17,632 bases of DNA. It comes from an uncultured Collinsella sp. (lineage in GTDB: Bacteria; Actinomycetota; Coriobacteriia; Coriobacteriales; Coriobacteriaceae). Positions 1 to 6,799 of the stretch are shown here, one piece after another (position 1 is the stretch's first letter; each line of letters opens with the position of its first letter). The translations under genes were made by a program, and so were the position numbers. The stretch spans positions 1 to 17,632 of the forward strand of contig UQMO01000051.1 of NCBI GenBank assembly GCA_900542125.1. The letters run 5' to 3'. The notes below the pieces were generated by a model, which was not told the DNA's origin, did not search any database, and saw nothing but the letters and a program-made list of their open reading frames with translations.

Positions 1-49
1 ATCTACACCTAAGCCTTCGTCGGCAGCGTCAGATGTGTATAAGAGACAG
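1..49. other. Illumina Nextera adapter (assembly artefact)
   Basis: The first 49 bases are library-preparation sequence, not genome. Bases 1-8 are the end of the P5 arm, bases 9-16 read CTAAGCCT, which matches a standard Nextera i5 index, and bases 17-49 are the read-1 transposase adapter ending in the mosaic end (31-49, AGATGTGTATAAGAGACAG). Genome begins at base 50. Translating this segment produces the well-known false peptides MCIRDR (plus strand) and SLIHI (minus strand). The contig therefore ends here because of untrimmed adapter. Confidence 0.98.
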
Positions 50-226
50 GCCTAAGGGTGATGAGACCACTTTGTCGGGAACGACGCCGTGGGCCTTGAG
101 CCATGCGGCTGCCGCCCGTGCCTGCTGGCGGCCCAGATCGGTGAGCGGAGAATCGCAGCGACCCTGGACGAGCTTTTTGACGTTGAATTCCGTCTGGCCG
201 TGGCGGAGTAGGTATAGGCGCTTCAT
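50..226 (-). CDS. Histidine phosphatase family protein, 3'-truncated by adapter
   Basis: Only the first 59 residues are genomic. They start MKRLYLLRHGQTEFN, with the RHG signature (R8-H9-G10) whose histidine is phosphorylated in the phosphoglycerate mutase/histidine phosphatase superfamily. The segment also contains the usual QGxxDSPLTxxGxxQA stretch and a VSSPL motif, both typical of small phosphatases such as cobalamin-pathway or generic PGM-like enzymes. The substrate cannot be told from this fragment. The ATG at 226 is preceded by a purine-rich AGAAGGGGAG, a good ribosome binding site. The gene follows the CDF transporter after 39 bases on the same strand, so the two may be cotranscribed. 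The remaining two thirds of the protein are lost because the contig runs into adapter at base 49. Any residues called beyond SSPLG are artefactual. Confidence 0.88.
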
Positions 227-265
227 GCTCTCCCCTTCTGCATCAGTTGCTTTATCGGCGTGACC

Positions 266-1426
266 TTACTCGTGGGTATGGCCGACATAGTCCTCGTCGA
301 TCGTAATCTTGGCAACCGACTTGGGATATTCCGATTCGACCCGTTGTGCCAACTCGTGTTTTAGGTCCTCGGCACTCATCTGCAGATCCGAGGGCCGCAC
401 GCAGTCAAAGATCACGTTGGTGTGCGTAGGGCCCGGCACACAGCGCAGATCGTGAATTGAAAGGCGGCTATCGATCTGTTGAGCCATGGCGTTAATGCGT
501 AAACGCACGCTCGCCACCTTGGGATCGTCGGTCACGATGGGGTCGTAATGGAGCGTGACAATCATGCCGTCTTCGTTCCTAAACGCCTGCTCGATGTTAT
601 CGAGCGTGTCGTGACTTTCCAGCGGGCTGGCCTCGGCTGCCATCTCGGCATGTGCACTTGCAAACTTCCTGCCCGGGCCGTAGTCGTGAACCATCAGATC
701 GTGAACGCCCAAAACGCCGGGGTAGCTCATGATCTTGTCTCGAATGTGCTTGACCAGCTTAGGATCGGGCGTCTGGCCCAAAAGCGGGCTCACCGTATCC
801 TGGATGAGTTCAAAGCCGCTCCAGCCAATATAAGCGCCAACGGCAAGGCCGACCCATGCGTCAAGATTGATGTGCGTCACCTGCGAAACAATTGCGCACG
901 CCAGCACGGCGCCTGTGGCAAGAACATCGTTCTTGGAATCTTGCGCGGTCGCATGCAGTGTCTCGGACTCAATGCGATCGCCGAGCTTTTGGTTGAGGGC
1001 CGCCATCCACAGCTTAACGACCATCGAGAGCACTAGAACTGCCACCAGGGCAAGCGAGAACTCGACAGGTTCGGGGTGGATGACGCGCTCAACCGAGGAC
1101 TTCACCAGCTCAACGCCAATCAGCAGCACGAGGGCCGCCACGACCAATCCCGAAAGATACTCGTAGCGACCGTGGCCGTAAGGATGCTCGGGGTCGGCCG
1201 GCTTGCTCGCCAACTTAAAGCCCAGCACGCTCACGATATTCGAGCTGGCATCGGACAGGTTGTTCATGGCATCCGCCACAATCGAAACCGATCCCGAAAC
1301 CACACCAATGGCACCCTTTGCAGCGCATAGCGCCACATTGGCGACAATACACACCATGCCCGCTAACGTGCCCACACGCGCACGATCGCCCTGCGCGCGC
1401 CTAACAATCCACTCGACCATCTGCAT
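266..1426 (-). CDS. Cation diffusion facilitator (CDF) family metal efflux transporter
   Basis: 386-residue membrane protein of the CDF family, which exports divalent metals (Zn, Fe, Mn, Co) in exchange for protons. Hydrophobic segments start near residue 20. The segment around residues 51-60 carries the DAMNNLSDAS motif that supplies TM2 metal ligands. A HPYGHGRYEY loop follows at residues 81-90, the family's classic HP(F/Y)GHGR signature. The TM5 site is seen as HATAQDSKND (about 158-167). SPLLGQ ends the membrane domain near 217, and the remaining ~165 residues form a soluble C-terminal domain longer than the short one of E. coli FieF. Start at 1426, or possibly the ATG at 1420; GGGGGCGG lies just upstream. 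The metal cannot be predicted. It probably heads a two-gene unit with the truncated phosphatase. Confidence 0.9.
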   Translation of the reverse strand: MQMVEWIVRRAQGDRARVGTLAGMVCIVANVALCAAKGAIGVVSGSVSIVADAMNNLSDASSNIVSVLGFKLASKPADPEHPYGHGRYEYLSGLVVAALVLLIGVELVKSSVERVIHPEPVEFSLALVAVLVLSMVVKLWMAALNQKLGDRIESETLHATAQDSKNDVLATGAVLACAIVSQVTHINLDAWVGLAVGAYIGWSGFELIQDTVSPLLGQTPDPKLVKHIRDKIMSYPGVLGVHDLMVHDYGPGRKFASAHAEMAAEASPLESHDTLDNIEQAFRNEDGMIVTLHYDPIVTDDPKVASVRLRINAMAQQIDSRLSIHDLRCVPGPTHTNVIFDCVRPSDLQMSAEDLKHELAQRVESEYPKSVAKITIDEDYVGHTHE

Positions 1427-1439
1427 CCGCCCCCACGGT

Positions 1440-1480
1440 ACTACTTATATATCTATTGCTTGACCGGATTGTAGTGTAGC
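1440..1480 (-). promoter_or_regulatory. Possible promoter of the CDF transporter gene (weak)
   Basis: The spacer upstream of the CDF gene contains an AT-rich run reading GATATATAAG on the minus strand, which could serve as a -10 element about 25-30 bases before the start codon. No convincing -35 hexamer is found 16-18 bases upstream. The upstream PTS gene ends at its own terminator, so a promoter is expected in this spacer. Confidence 0.3.
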
Positions 1481-1496
1481 CACTTTGTTCCCCAGA

Positions 1497-1532
1497 TACA
1501 AAAAGGCCGCAGCCCACACGGGCCGCGGCCTT
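1497..1532 (-). terminator. Rho-independent terminator after the PTS EIIC gene
   Basis: Arms AAGGCCGC (1503-1510) and GCGGCCTT (1525-1532) pair perfectly and continue into an inner GCCC/GGGC stem (1512-1515 with 1520-1523) around an ACAC loop. On the minus strand the hairpin is followed by a run of five T. It lies about 40 bases past the PTS EIIC stop codon and should end that transcript, which may be the whole fab-PTS transcript. Confidence 0.88.
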
Positions 1533-1534
1533 GG

Positions 1535-1562
1535 AATGTGACATGCGGGACTGCCCCTTTGT
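1535..1562 (-). repeat. Short direct repeat, copy A
   Basis: A 28-base element that differs from copy B (2800-2826) by one inserted G and one C/T change. Read on the minus strand it has the core AAAGGGGCAGTCCCGCATGT. It begins 8 bases after the PTS EIIC stop codon and directly precedes that gene's terminator. Together with copy B it brackets the PTS gene. Confidence 0.8.
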
Positions 1563-1570
1563 CGATCGAT

Positions 1571-2785
1571 TTATGCGCTTGCCTCGGCCACGCTCTTCGA
1601 GGTTTTGGGCGAATCGGCTCCGTCTCCTGCCGCCTGCCCCTTCGCCGGCACCACGCCAAAGCAGTAGCTCAGCGCCGCAGACACCGCAAATGCCGTGCCG
1701 CCGGCAACGCAGCACCACAGCAGGTTCGAAAAACCACCTGTGGCAAAGCCAATGACCATGAGGACATTCGTCATGCCGATGGTATAGGCCGTAACGTGGC
1801 CCACGGCCGCAACAAGGCCTCCGACGGCACCACCAATGGCCATGTACGTCAGGCACCTGCCATATTTAAAGCCGCAACCGTACAGCGCCGGCTCGCTTAC
1901 GCCGCCAAGAACACCCGAGATCGAATAGCCCAGCATGAGCGCCTTCTCGTCCTTATCCGCAACGCGGAGCGACGCGCCAAAGGGCATGCCCCAAACGGCA
2001 AACGTTGCCATCGTCGCGGCGATCAGAATGCACGAATCCGTTCCCACACTCATAAACTGCGCGTAGGCGAGCGATAGGACGACGTTGCTGACGCCCGCGA
2101 TCTTTAGGAACTCCCAGCCCGCGGCAAGCCCCATGAGCGTGAGCAGCGACACGATGCCACCGGAATTGCCAAGCATAAACATAAGCTGGCCCAACAGCAT
2201 GCCCAGATAGCTGCCCGCCGGTGCCGTGATACACAGCGAAACCGGAACCATGACGAGCATGGTCGCAAACGGAACGAACGAAAACGCCACGGCCTGAGGG
2301 ATAACGCGCCGAAAGAAACACTCCACTCGCCAAAGCACGGGTACCGAGATGAGAACCGGAATAACAGTCGTCGTGTAATCGTTGACCGGCGCGGGAAGCA
2401 GGCCATACACGGAAGTCATCGATGCCCCCGTCGTCGATGCGGCATCGACGAGCTTAAGCAGATCGGGCGCAATCAATACGCCGCCCAGCATCATGCCCAG
2501 CTGCTCCGAGCAACCGAGCTGGCGGGCGGCCGCCCAACCAAGATAAATGGGCAAAAAGTAGTAGCCGGCGTTATAGAGCCAACTGTAGAACAGGCGATAG
2601 ATTTCGGAATCGGCAGACCATAGGCCCAGCATGCCTTCGCCCATAATGACGGCGACGGTGCGGAACAACGCCGCGCAGACAATAAACGGCAGCGCCGACA
2701 TCATGCTTTTGGACAGATAGTCCACCACGGCCATGGCGTTTGATGAAACCGTCGTTGTAAACGAGGTGTTAGAAACTTGTGACAC
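1571..2785 (-). CDS. PTS EIIC permease, beta-glucoside/sucrose (Glc superfamily) type, stand-alone
   Basis: About 404 residues, highly hydrophobic, with roughly ten membrane segments. It resembles the membrane domain of beta-glucoside/sucrose/trehalose PTS permeases: it has the GVSEPALYG signature near the C-terminus (the family's G(I/V)TEPA(I/L)YG) and an upstream VYGLLPAPVNDYTTTVIPVL block matching the region that lines the sugar site. There is no EIIB domain (no N-terminal cysteine phosphorylation domain) and no fused EIIA, so it would need partner domains supplied from elsewhere. The sugar is unknown. The start is uncertain. I chose GTG at 2785, five bases after AAAGGG. An ATG at 2809 lies inside repeat copy B, and an ATG at 2734 would trim the poorly conserved N-terminus. 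It begins 40 bases after accDA with no terminator between, so it may be read through from the fab operon. Confidence 0.85.
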   Translation of the reverse strand: MSQVSNTSFTTTVSSNAMAVVDYLSKSMMSALPFIVCAALFRTVAVIMGEGMLGLWSADSEIYRLFYSWLYNAGYYFLPIYLGWAAARQLGCSEQLGMMLGGVLIAPDLLKLVDAASTTGASMTSVYGLLPAPVNDYTTTVIPVLISVPVLWRVECFFRRVIPQAVAFSFVPFATMLVMVPVSLCITAPAGSYLGMLLGQLMFMLGNSGGIVSLLTLMGLAAGWEFLKIAGVSNVVLSLAYAQFMSVGTDSCILIAATMATFAVWGMPFGASLRVADKDEKALMLGYSISGVLGGVSEPALYGCGFKYGRCLTYMAIGGAVGGLVAAVGHVTAYTIGMTNVLMVIGFATGGFSNLLWCCVAGGTAFAVSAALSYCFGVVPAKGQAAGDGADSPKTSKSVAEASA

Positions 2786-2799
2786 AGGAACCCTTTCCC

Positions 2800-2826
2800 A
2801 ATGTGACATGCGGACTGTCCCTTTGT
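2800..2826 (-). repeat. Short direct repeat, copy B
   Basis: A 27-base element nearly identical to copy A (1535-1562). It starts within the accDA stop codon and runs toward the PTS gene. It contains the small palindrome GGACTGTCC. The ATG at 2809 that could start the PTS gene is inside the repeat, which argues against that start. Both copies have the same orientation and both follow directly after a stop codon on the minus strand. Confidence 0.8.
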
Positions 2827-4550
2827 TACATCGTGCTGTACCGACCGATTGCGCGGTACTTTTCGTAGCGGAGGTTTGCGAGGGTCGCGTCGTCGAGCCG
2901 CCCAAGCGTATCGAAGGCATCAAATGCCGAGGACATGACGGCGCCGGCGATCTCCTCATGCGACAGGCCCCTATCGTCGACAATGCCGTCGATGATGCCG
3001 AGCGCCAACAGATCGGGAGCCGTGAGCTTCAGCGCCTCGGCGGCCTCATTCGCGCGCTCGGTATCCTTCCACAGGATCGACGCACAGGCCTCGGGGCTCA
3101 CGACCGAATAGGCCGAGCTCGAGAGCATCAGGATGCGGTCGGCCATGGACAGCGCCAGCGCGCCACCAGAGCCGCCTTCGCCTGTCACCACCGAGACAAT
3201 CGGCGTCTTAAGGCCGCTCATCTCCATGAGATTCTGGGCAATCGCCTCGCCCTGACCGCGCTCCTCGGCACCGATGCCGCAAAACGCGCCCGAAGTATCG
3301 ACCAGGCACAGAACCGGTCGACCAAACTTTTCGGCCTGGCGCATAAGGCGACGCGCTTTGCGGTAGCCCTCGGGATGCGCCATGCCAAAGTTGCGGCGCA
3401 TACGCTCTTTGGTCGTGGTGCCGCGCTCAATGGCGATGACCGTTACGGGGCGTCCGTCTTTCCAGCCAATGCCAGCCACCACAGCGGCGTCGTCGCCAAA
3501 GTAACGGTCGCCGTGCAGCTCCACAAATCCATCCAGGCCCAGCGAGATTATCTCACCCGCCGTGGCACGATCTGCCGAGCGGGTCTGCTTGACAATCTCG
3601 AGCGCGGTTTTTGGTGCCGCCGATCGCTTAAACAAGTGCCCCAGCTTTTTGCCGCGGCGACCCGTATGCACGATCTCGTGCGGTGCCCCCAGGCCGGGCG
3701 CATGCCCTTCGTGCAGCGCCAGCAGCTCGCCTACCGTGAGCGCAATCTCGCCACGCGGAACAACGGCATCGCAAAAGCCGTGCTCCAGCAAAAACTCGGA
3801 GCGCTGGAATCCCTTGGGCAGTCGCTTATGCATGTTCTGCTCGATCACGCGCGGGCCGGCAAATGCCGTCAGGGCATCGGGCTCGGCCAGGATAATGTCG
3901 CCCTCCATGGCAAAGCTCGCGGTTACGCCTCCGGTCGTGGGGTCGGTGAGCACCGTGATATACAGGCCGCCCGCCTCGCTATGGCGCCTAACCGCCGCAG
4001 AAATCTTGGCCATCTGCATAAGCGATGTCACGCCCTCTTGCATGCGCGCACCGCCCGAAACGGTAAAGCCGACAACTGGCAATCCCAGCTCGGTCGCATG
4101 CTCAAATGTGCGACAGATCTTCTCGCCCACCACGGAACCCATCGAGCCCATCATAAAGTTGGCGTCCATAAAGAAGAGCGCGGTATCGCAACCGCAGATT
4201 TTGCCCCTGCCGCACACAACGGCATCGCGCTCGCCCGAACGCTCGCTCACGCTCTTGAGCTTGTCGGCATAGCCGGGAAACGAGAGGAAGTCCTCCGACG
4301 CCAGATTGGCATCCCATTCCTCAAACGTGCCCTCGTCGACCGTCATGCGCATGCGCGCGCGACCGCTCACGCGAAAGTGTTTGCCGCAACGAGGGCAGAC
4401 CTCGAGGTTGTCGTGCAGGCGTGCCTCATCGATCACACGGCGGCACTCCGGACACTTGATAAACACATGGCGCGCGGGAAACTCGGCGCACGACTCGGTC
4501 ATCGGCCCCTCAAGGACATTGACCGTCTTCGCTTTTCTATTCATCAGCAT
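2826..4550 (-). CDS. accDA: Fused acetyl-CoA carboxylase carboxyltransferase, beta (AccD) plus alpha (AccA)
   Basis: A single 574-residue frame carries both carboxyltransferase subunits, which move the carboxyl group from carboxybiotin on AccB to acetyl-CoA to give malonyl-CoA. Residues 33-55 form the AccD zinc ribbon (C33, C36, C52, C55, spacing C-x2-C-x15-C-x2-C as in E. coli). The beta catalytic domain follows (FTVSGGARMQEG, LTDPTTGGVTAS, FAGPRVIEQ). A basic linker at about 285-315 leads into the alpha domain from about 317 (LDGFVELHGDRYFGDD, VDTSGAFCGIGAEERGQ, TGEGGSGGALAL). The helical N-terminus of E. coli AccA is missing and the linker stands in its place. Start at ATG 4550, or ATG 4544. 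Either overlaps the end of accC by 8-14 bases, so translation is probably coupled. It is the last biosynthetic gene of the operon. Confidence 0.96.
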   Translation of the reverse strand: MLMNRKAKTVNVLEGPMTESCAEFPARHVFIKCPECRRVIDEARLHDNLEVCPRCGKHFRVSGRARMRMTVDEGTFEEWDANLASEDFLSFPGYADKLKSVSERSGERDAVVCGRGKICGCDTALFFMDANFMMGSMGSVVGEKICRTFEHATELGLPVVGFTVSGGARMQEGVTSLMQMAKISAAVRRHSEAGGLYITVLTDPTTGGVTASFAMEGDIILAEPDALTAFAGPRVIEQNMHKRLPKGFQRSEFLLEHGFCDAVVPRGEIALTVGELLALHEGHAPGLGAPHEIVHTGRRGKKLGHLFKRSAAPKTALEIVKQTRSADRATAGEIISLGLDGFVELHGDRYFGDDAAVVAGIGWKDGRPVTVIAIERGTTTKERMRRNFGMAHPEGYRKARRLMRQAEKFGRPVLCLVDTSGAFCGIGAEERGQGEAIAQNLMEMSGLKTPIVSVVTGEGGSGGALALSMADRILMLSSSAYSVVSPEACASILWKDTERANEAAEALKLTAPDLLALGIIDGIVDDRGLSHEEIAGAVMSSAFDAFDTLGRLDDATLANLRYEKYRAIGRYSTM

Positions 4551-5880
4551 AGAGATGCCCCATCAGATCGGTGTGATACATGCCCGACAAGAACTCGCCG
4601 TTTGCCAGCACGTCGAGCTGAAGCTCGCTGTTTTCGCTCACGCCCTCAATCACGAGCTCGCCCAGGGCCGAGCGCATCTTGCGAATGGCGCCGTCACGCG
4701 TGGGCGCACACACGATGAGCTTGCCGAGCATGGAGTCGTAGTACGGCGGAACTGTCGCACCGGTGAACATGGCCGAATCCCAGCGCACGCGCGGACCACC
4801 CGGTACACGCAACGCGGTGACCGTTCCGCATGACGGCAGAAAGTCCGGCGTTTCGGCATTGATGCGGCACTCCATGGCGTGGTTGCGGACCGGCACGTCC
4901 TCCTGCTCAAATGGCAGAGGCTGGCCGGCTGCCACGCGCAGCTGCCACTTGACCAGGTCGGTATCGGTCACAAACTCCGTAACCGGATGCTCCACCTGCA
5001 AGCGCGTGTTCATTTCCATAAAGTAGAAATTGCCGTCATCTGAGTACAGAAACTCAATGGTGCCGGCGCCCTCATAGCCAACGGCACGAGCCAGGTCACG
5101 CGCCGCCTTGTGCATACGGGCACGAATGTCGTCGTGTCCGTCGAGGCACGGTGCGGGGCTCTCCTCGATCAGCTTTTGGTTGCGGCGCTGCACCGAGCAC
5201 TCACGCTCGCCGAGCGAAAACACATGGCCCTGCTTATCGGCCATAATCTGCACCTCAACGTGGTGCGCCGGCGCGACGAACTTCTCCATGTAACACTCGC
5301 CGTCGCCAAAAACGGCCTCGCCCTCGGCACGTGCTTCAATAAAGGCCTTTGCCGCGTCTTCCACGCGCTCGACCTTGCGAATACCACGACCGCCACCGCC
5401 CGCCCGCGCCTTAATAAGCACGGGGCAGCCGATGCGCTCGGCCTCGGCCGTCGCCTCCTCAGGGCTTTTGAGCAAATCGCAGCCCGGAACGATGGGCACG
5501 CCCGCCGCGGCAGCCGTTCGGCGTGCGGCGTCCTTGTCGCCCATGTTGTCGATCACCTCGGCCGAAGGACCGACAAACGCCAGGCCATACTTGTCGCAGT
5601 CGCGCACGAAGCTCGCCTTCTCGGAAAAGAAGCCATAGCCGGGATGGATCGCCTTAGCTCCCGACTTTACGGCACAGGTGAGCACGGCATCGTCGTTGAG
5701 GTAGCTCTCGGCAAGACGCGGGCCGCCGATGCAATACGCCTCGTCGGCAAGCTGCACGTGCAGCGCGTCCGCATCGGCCGTGGAGTAGACGGCGACGGTC
5801 TTGATGCCCATATCGCGGCACGCGCGGATAACACGGACCGCGACCTCGCCGCGGTTGGCGATGAGCACTTTGTCGAACAT
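4537..5880 (-). CDS. accC: Biotin carboxylase subunit of acetyl-CoA carboxylase
   Basis: 447 residues, the normal length. This ATP-grasp enzyme carboxylates the biotin on AccB using bicarbonate and ATP. Visible landmarks are the N-terminal MFDKVLIANRGEVAVRVIRA, the HPGYGFFSE loop, the glycine-rich ATP lid GGGGRGIRKV, HHVEVQIMAD, ERECSVQRRNQKLIEE and the active-site EMNTRLQVEHPVTE. The final YYDSMLGKLIV stretch is also intact. The start was set at ATG 5880 because the conserved N-terminus begins there and AAGGAAGG lies at ideal distance; upstream in-frame residues come from the overlap with fabZ and are not conserved. The gene follows fabZ after 10 bases and overlaps accDA at its end. Confidence 0.97.
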   Translation of the reverse strand: MFDKVLIANRGEVAVRVIRACRDMGIKTVAVYSTADADALHVQLADEAYCIGGPRLAESYLNDDAVLTCAVKSGAKAIHPGYGFFSEKASFVRDCDKYGLAFVGPSAEVIDNMGDKDAARRTAAAAGVPIVPGCDLLKSPEEATAEAERIGCPVLIKARAGGGGRGIRKVERVEDAAKAFIEARAEGEAVFGDGECYMEKFVAPAHHVEVQIMADKQGHVFSLGERECSVQRRNQKLIEESPAPCLDGHDDIRARMHKAARDLARAVGYEGAGTIEFLYSDDGNFYFMEMNTRLQVEHPVTEFVTDTDLVKWQLRVAAGQPLPFEQEDVPVRNHAMECRINAETPDFLPSCGTVTALRVPGGPRVRWDSAMFTGATVPPYYDSMLGKLIVCAPTRDGAIRKMRSALGELVIEGVSENSELQLDVLANGEFLSGMYHTDLMGHLYADE

Positions 5881-5890
5881 GAAGCCTTCC

Positions 5891-6313
5891 TTAACTTTCG
5901 TGCATGAGTGCAAAAGACATATCGGCGCGGCAGCAAACCTCACCGTTGACGCTCGCAGTACCCGTCGCAAAGCGGAACGGCCCGCGCGCACGCGTGATGG
6001 AGCACACCAGATCAACCGTGTCGCCCGGGCGCACCGGACGCCTAAAGCGCACCTTGTCCAGACTCGTGTAGAACGGCGTCGCGCCGCGCGCCTCCTCATC
6101 GCCCATCAGCAGCACGCAGCAGTTCTGGGCAAGCATCTCGCACTGAATCACGCCGGGGACAACCGGGTTTCCCGGAAAATGCCCCTGCAAAAAGTACTCG
6201 TCGCCCGTAATCGTGATCTTGCCGTGGGCCTCGTCGCCCACCAGCTCGGCTTCGTCGAGCAAAAGCATCGGCTCGCGATGCGGCAACAGCTTCTTGAGCT
6301 CTTCTTTGTTCAT
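5891..6313 (-). CDS. fabZ: 3-hydroxyacyl-ACP dehydratase FabZ
   Basis: 140 residues, hot-dog fold. It removes water from 3-hydroxyacyl-ACP in the elongation cycle. Landmarks are LLPHREPMLLLDEA at the N-terminus, the catalytic HFPGNPVVPGVIQCEMLAQN segment with the conserved histidine and glutamate, and FYTSLDKVRFRRPVRPGD. I prefer ATG 6313, preceded by AGGTGAT. A GTG at 6322 would add three residues and sits directly after the accB stop. Its position between accB and accC is the same as in streptococcal fab clusters. No FabA or FabM is seen in the window, so this gene alone does not explain unsaturated fatty acid synthesis. Confidence 0.95.
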   Translation of the reverse strand: MNKEELKKLLPHREPMLLLDEAELVGDEAHGKITITGDEYFLQGHFPGNPVVPGVIQCEMLAQNCCVLLMGDEEARGATPFYTSLDKVRFRRPVRPGDTVDLVCSITRARGPFRFATGTASVNGEVCCRADMSFALMHES

Positions 6314-6322
6314 GGATATCAC

Positions 6323-6796
6323 CTATCCGATCCTCATGAGGCAGCTGCCAAACTCCACGAGGTCACCGTCGGCCACGCAGATCTCGAGCACCTCGCCATC
6401 CGCCTCTGCCGTCACCTCGTTGAGAACCTTCATGGCCTCGATGATGCAGAGGGTCTCGCCGGCCTTGACCTTGGAGCCCACGTGCACAAACGGTTCGTCG
6501 CCCGGCGCCGGGGCAGCATAGAAAACGCCGACCATGGGAGCGGTCACCTCTGTGCCCTTAGGCTCCGGTGCGGCGGCAGGTGTCTGCGCGGCGGGCTCCG
6601 GTGCGGCAGGCGCGACTGTGGGAGCTGCAACTGGAGCGGCCATAGCGCTCGGCATGGGCATGGGCACGGCAACCGGCTGTGCGGCGCTCGCGCGCTCGAG
6701 TTCGACCGCGGTGCCATCGGGCTCCTCAACGCGTACGCGCGTGAGGCCGCGGTCCTCCATAACATCGGCTATCTCGGCAAGTCTTTTGGAATCCAT
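6323..6796 (-). CDS. accB: Biotin carboxyl carrier protein of acetyl-CoA carboxylase
   Basis: 157 residues in three parts: a short N-terminal domain (1-36), an Ala/Pro/Met-rich flexible linker (about 37-80) and a C-terminal biotinyl domain. The biotin attachment site is the EAMKV motif with Lys123, which would be modified by the nearby BirA. The domain swings biotin between AccC and AccDA. ATG 6796 is preceded by GAGGAG eight bases upstream. The accB coding region starts 3 bases after the fabF stop, and its own stop abuts fabZ, which fits a single transcript. Confidence 0.96.
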   Translation of the reverse strand: MDSKRLAEIADVMEDRGLTRVRVEEPDGTAVELERASAAQPVAVPMPMPSAMAAPVAAPTVAPAAPEPAAQTPAAAPEPKGTEVTAPMVGVFYAAPAPGDEPFVHVGSKVKAGETLCIIEAMKVLNEVTAEADGEVLEICVADGDLVEFGSCLMRIG

Positions 6797-6799
6797 GCT

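Noticed and set aside
33..263. Small plus-strand frame starting MCIRDR
   Set aside because: Its start lies in the Nextera adapter and the rest is antisense to the phosphatase gene; MCIRDR is a known adapter translation.
2786..2983. N-terminal extension of the PTS EIIC gene to 2983
   Set aside because: It runs through the 3' end of accDA in another frame and is polar, unlike a PTS N-terminus.
2733..4718. 661-residue plus-strand open frame antisense to accDA
   Set aside because: Shadow of a high-GC gene: rich in Arg, His and Ala, with no family features, and fully covered by accDA on the minus strand.
5881..6099. N-terminal extension of accC upstream of 5880
   Set aside because: Residues are fabZ read in another frame and are not conserved; ATG 5880 has a proper ribosome binding site.
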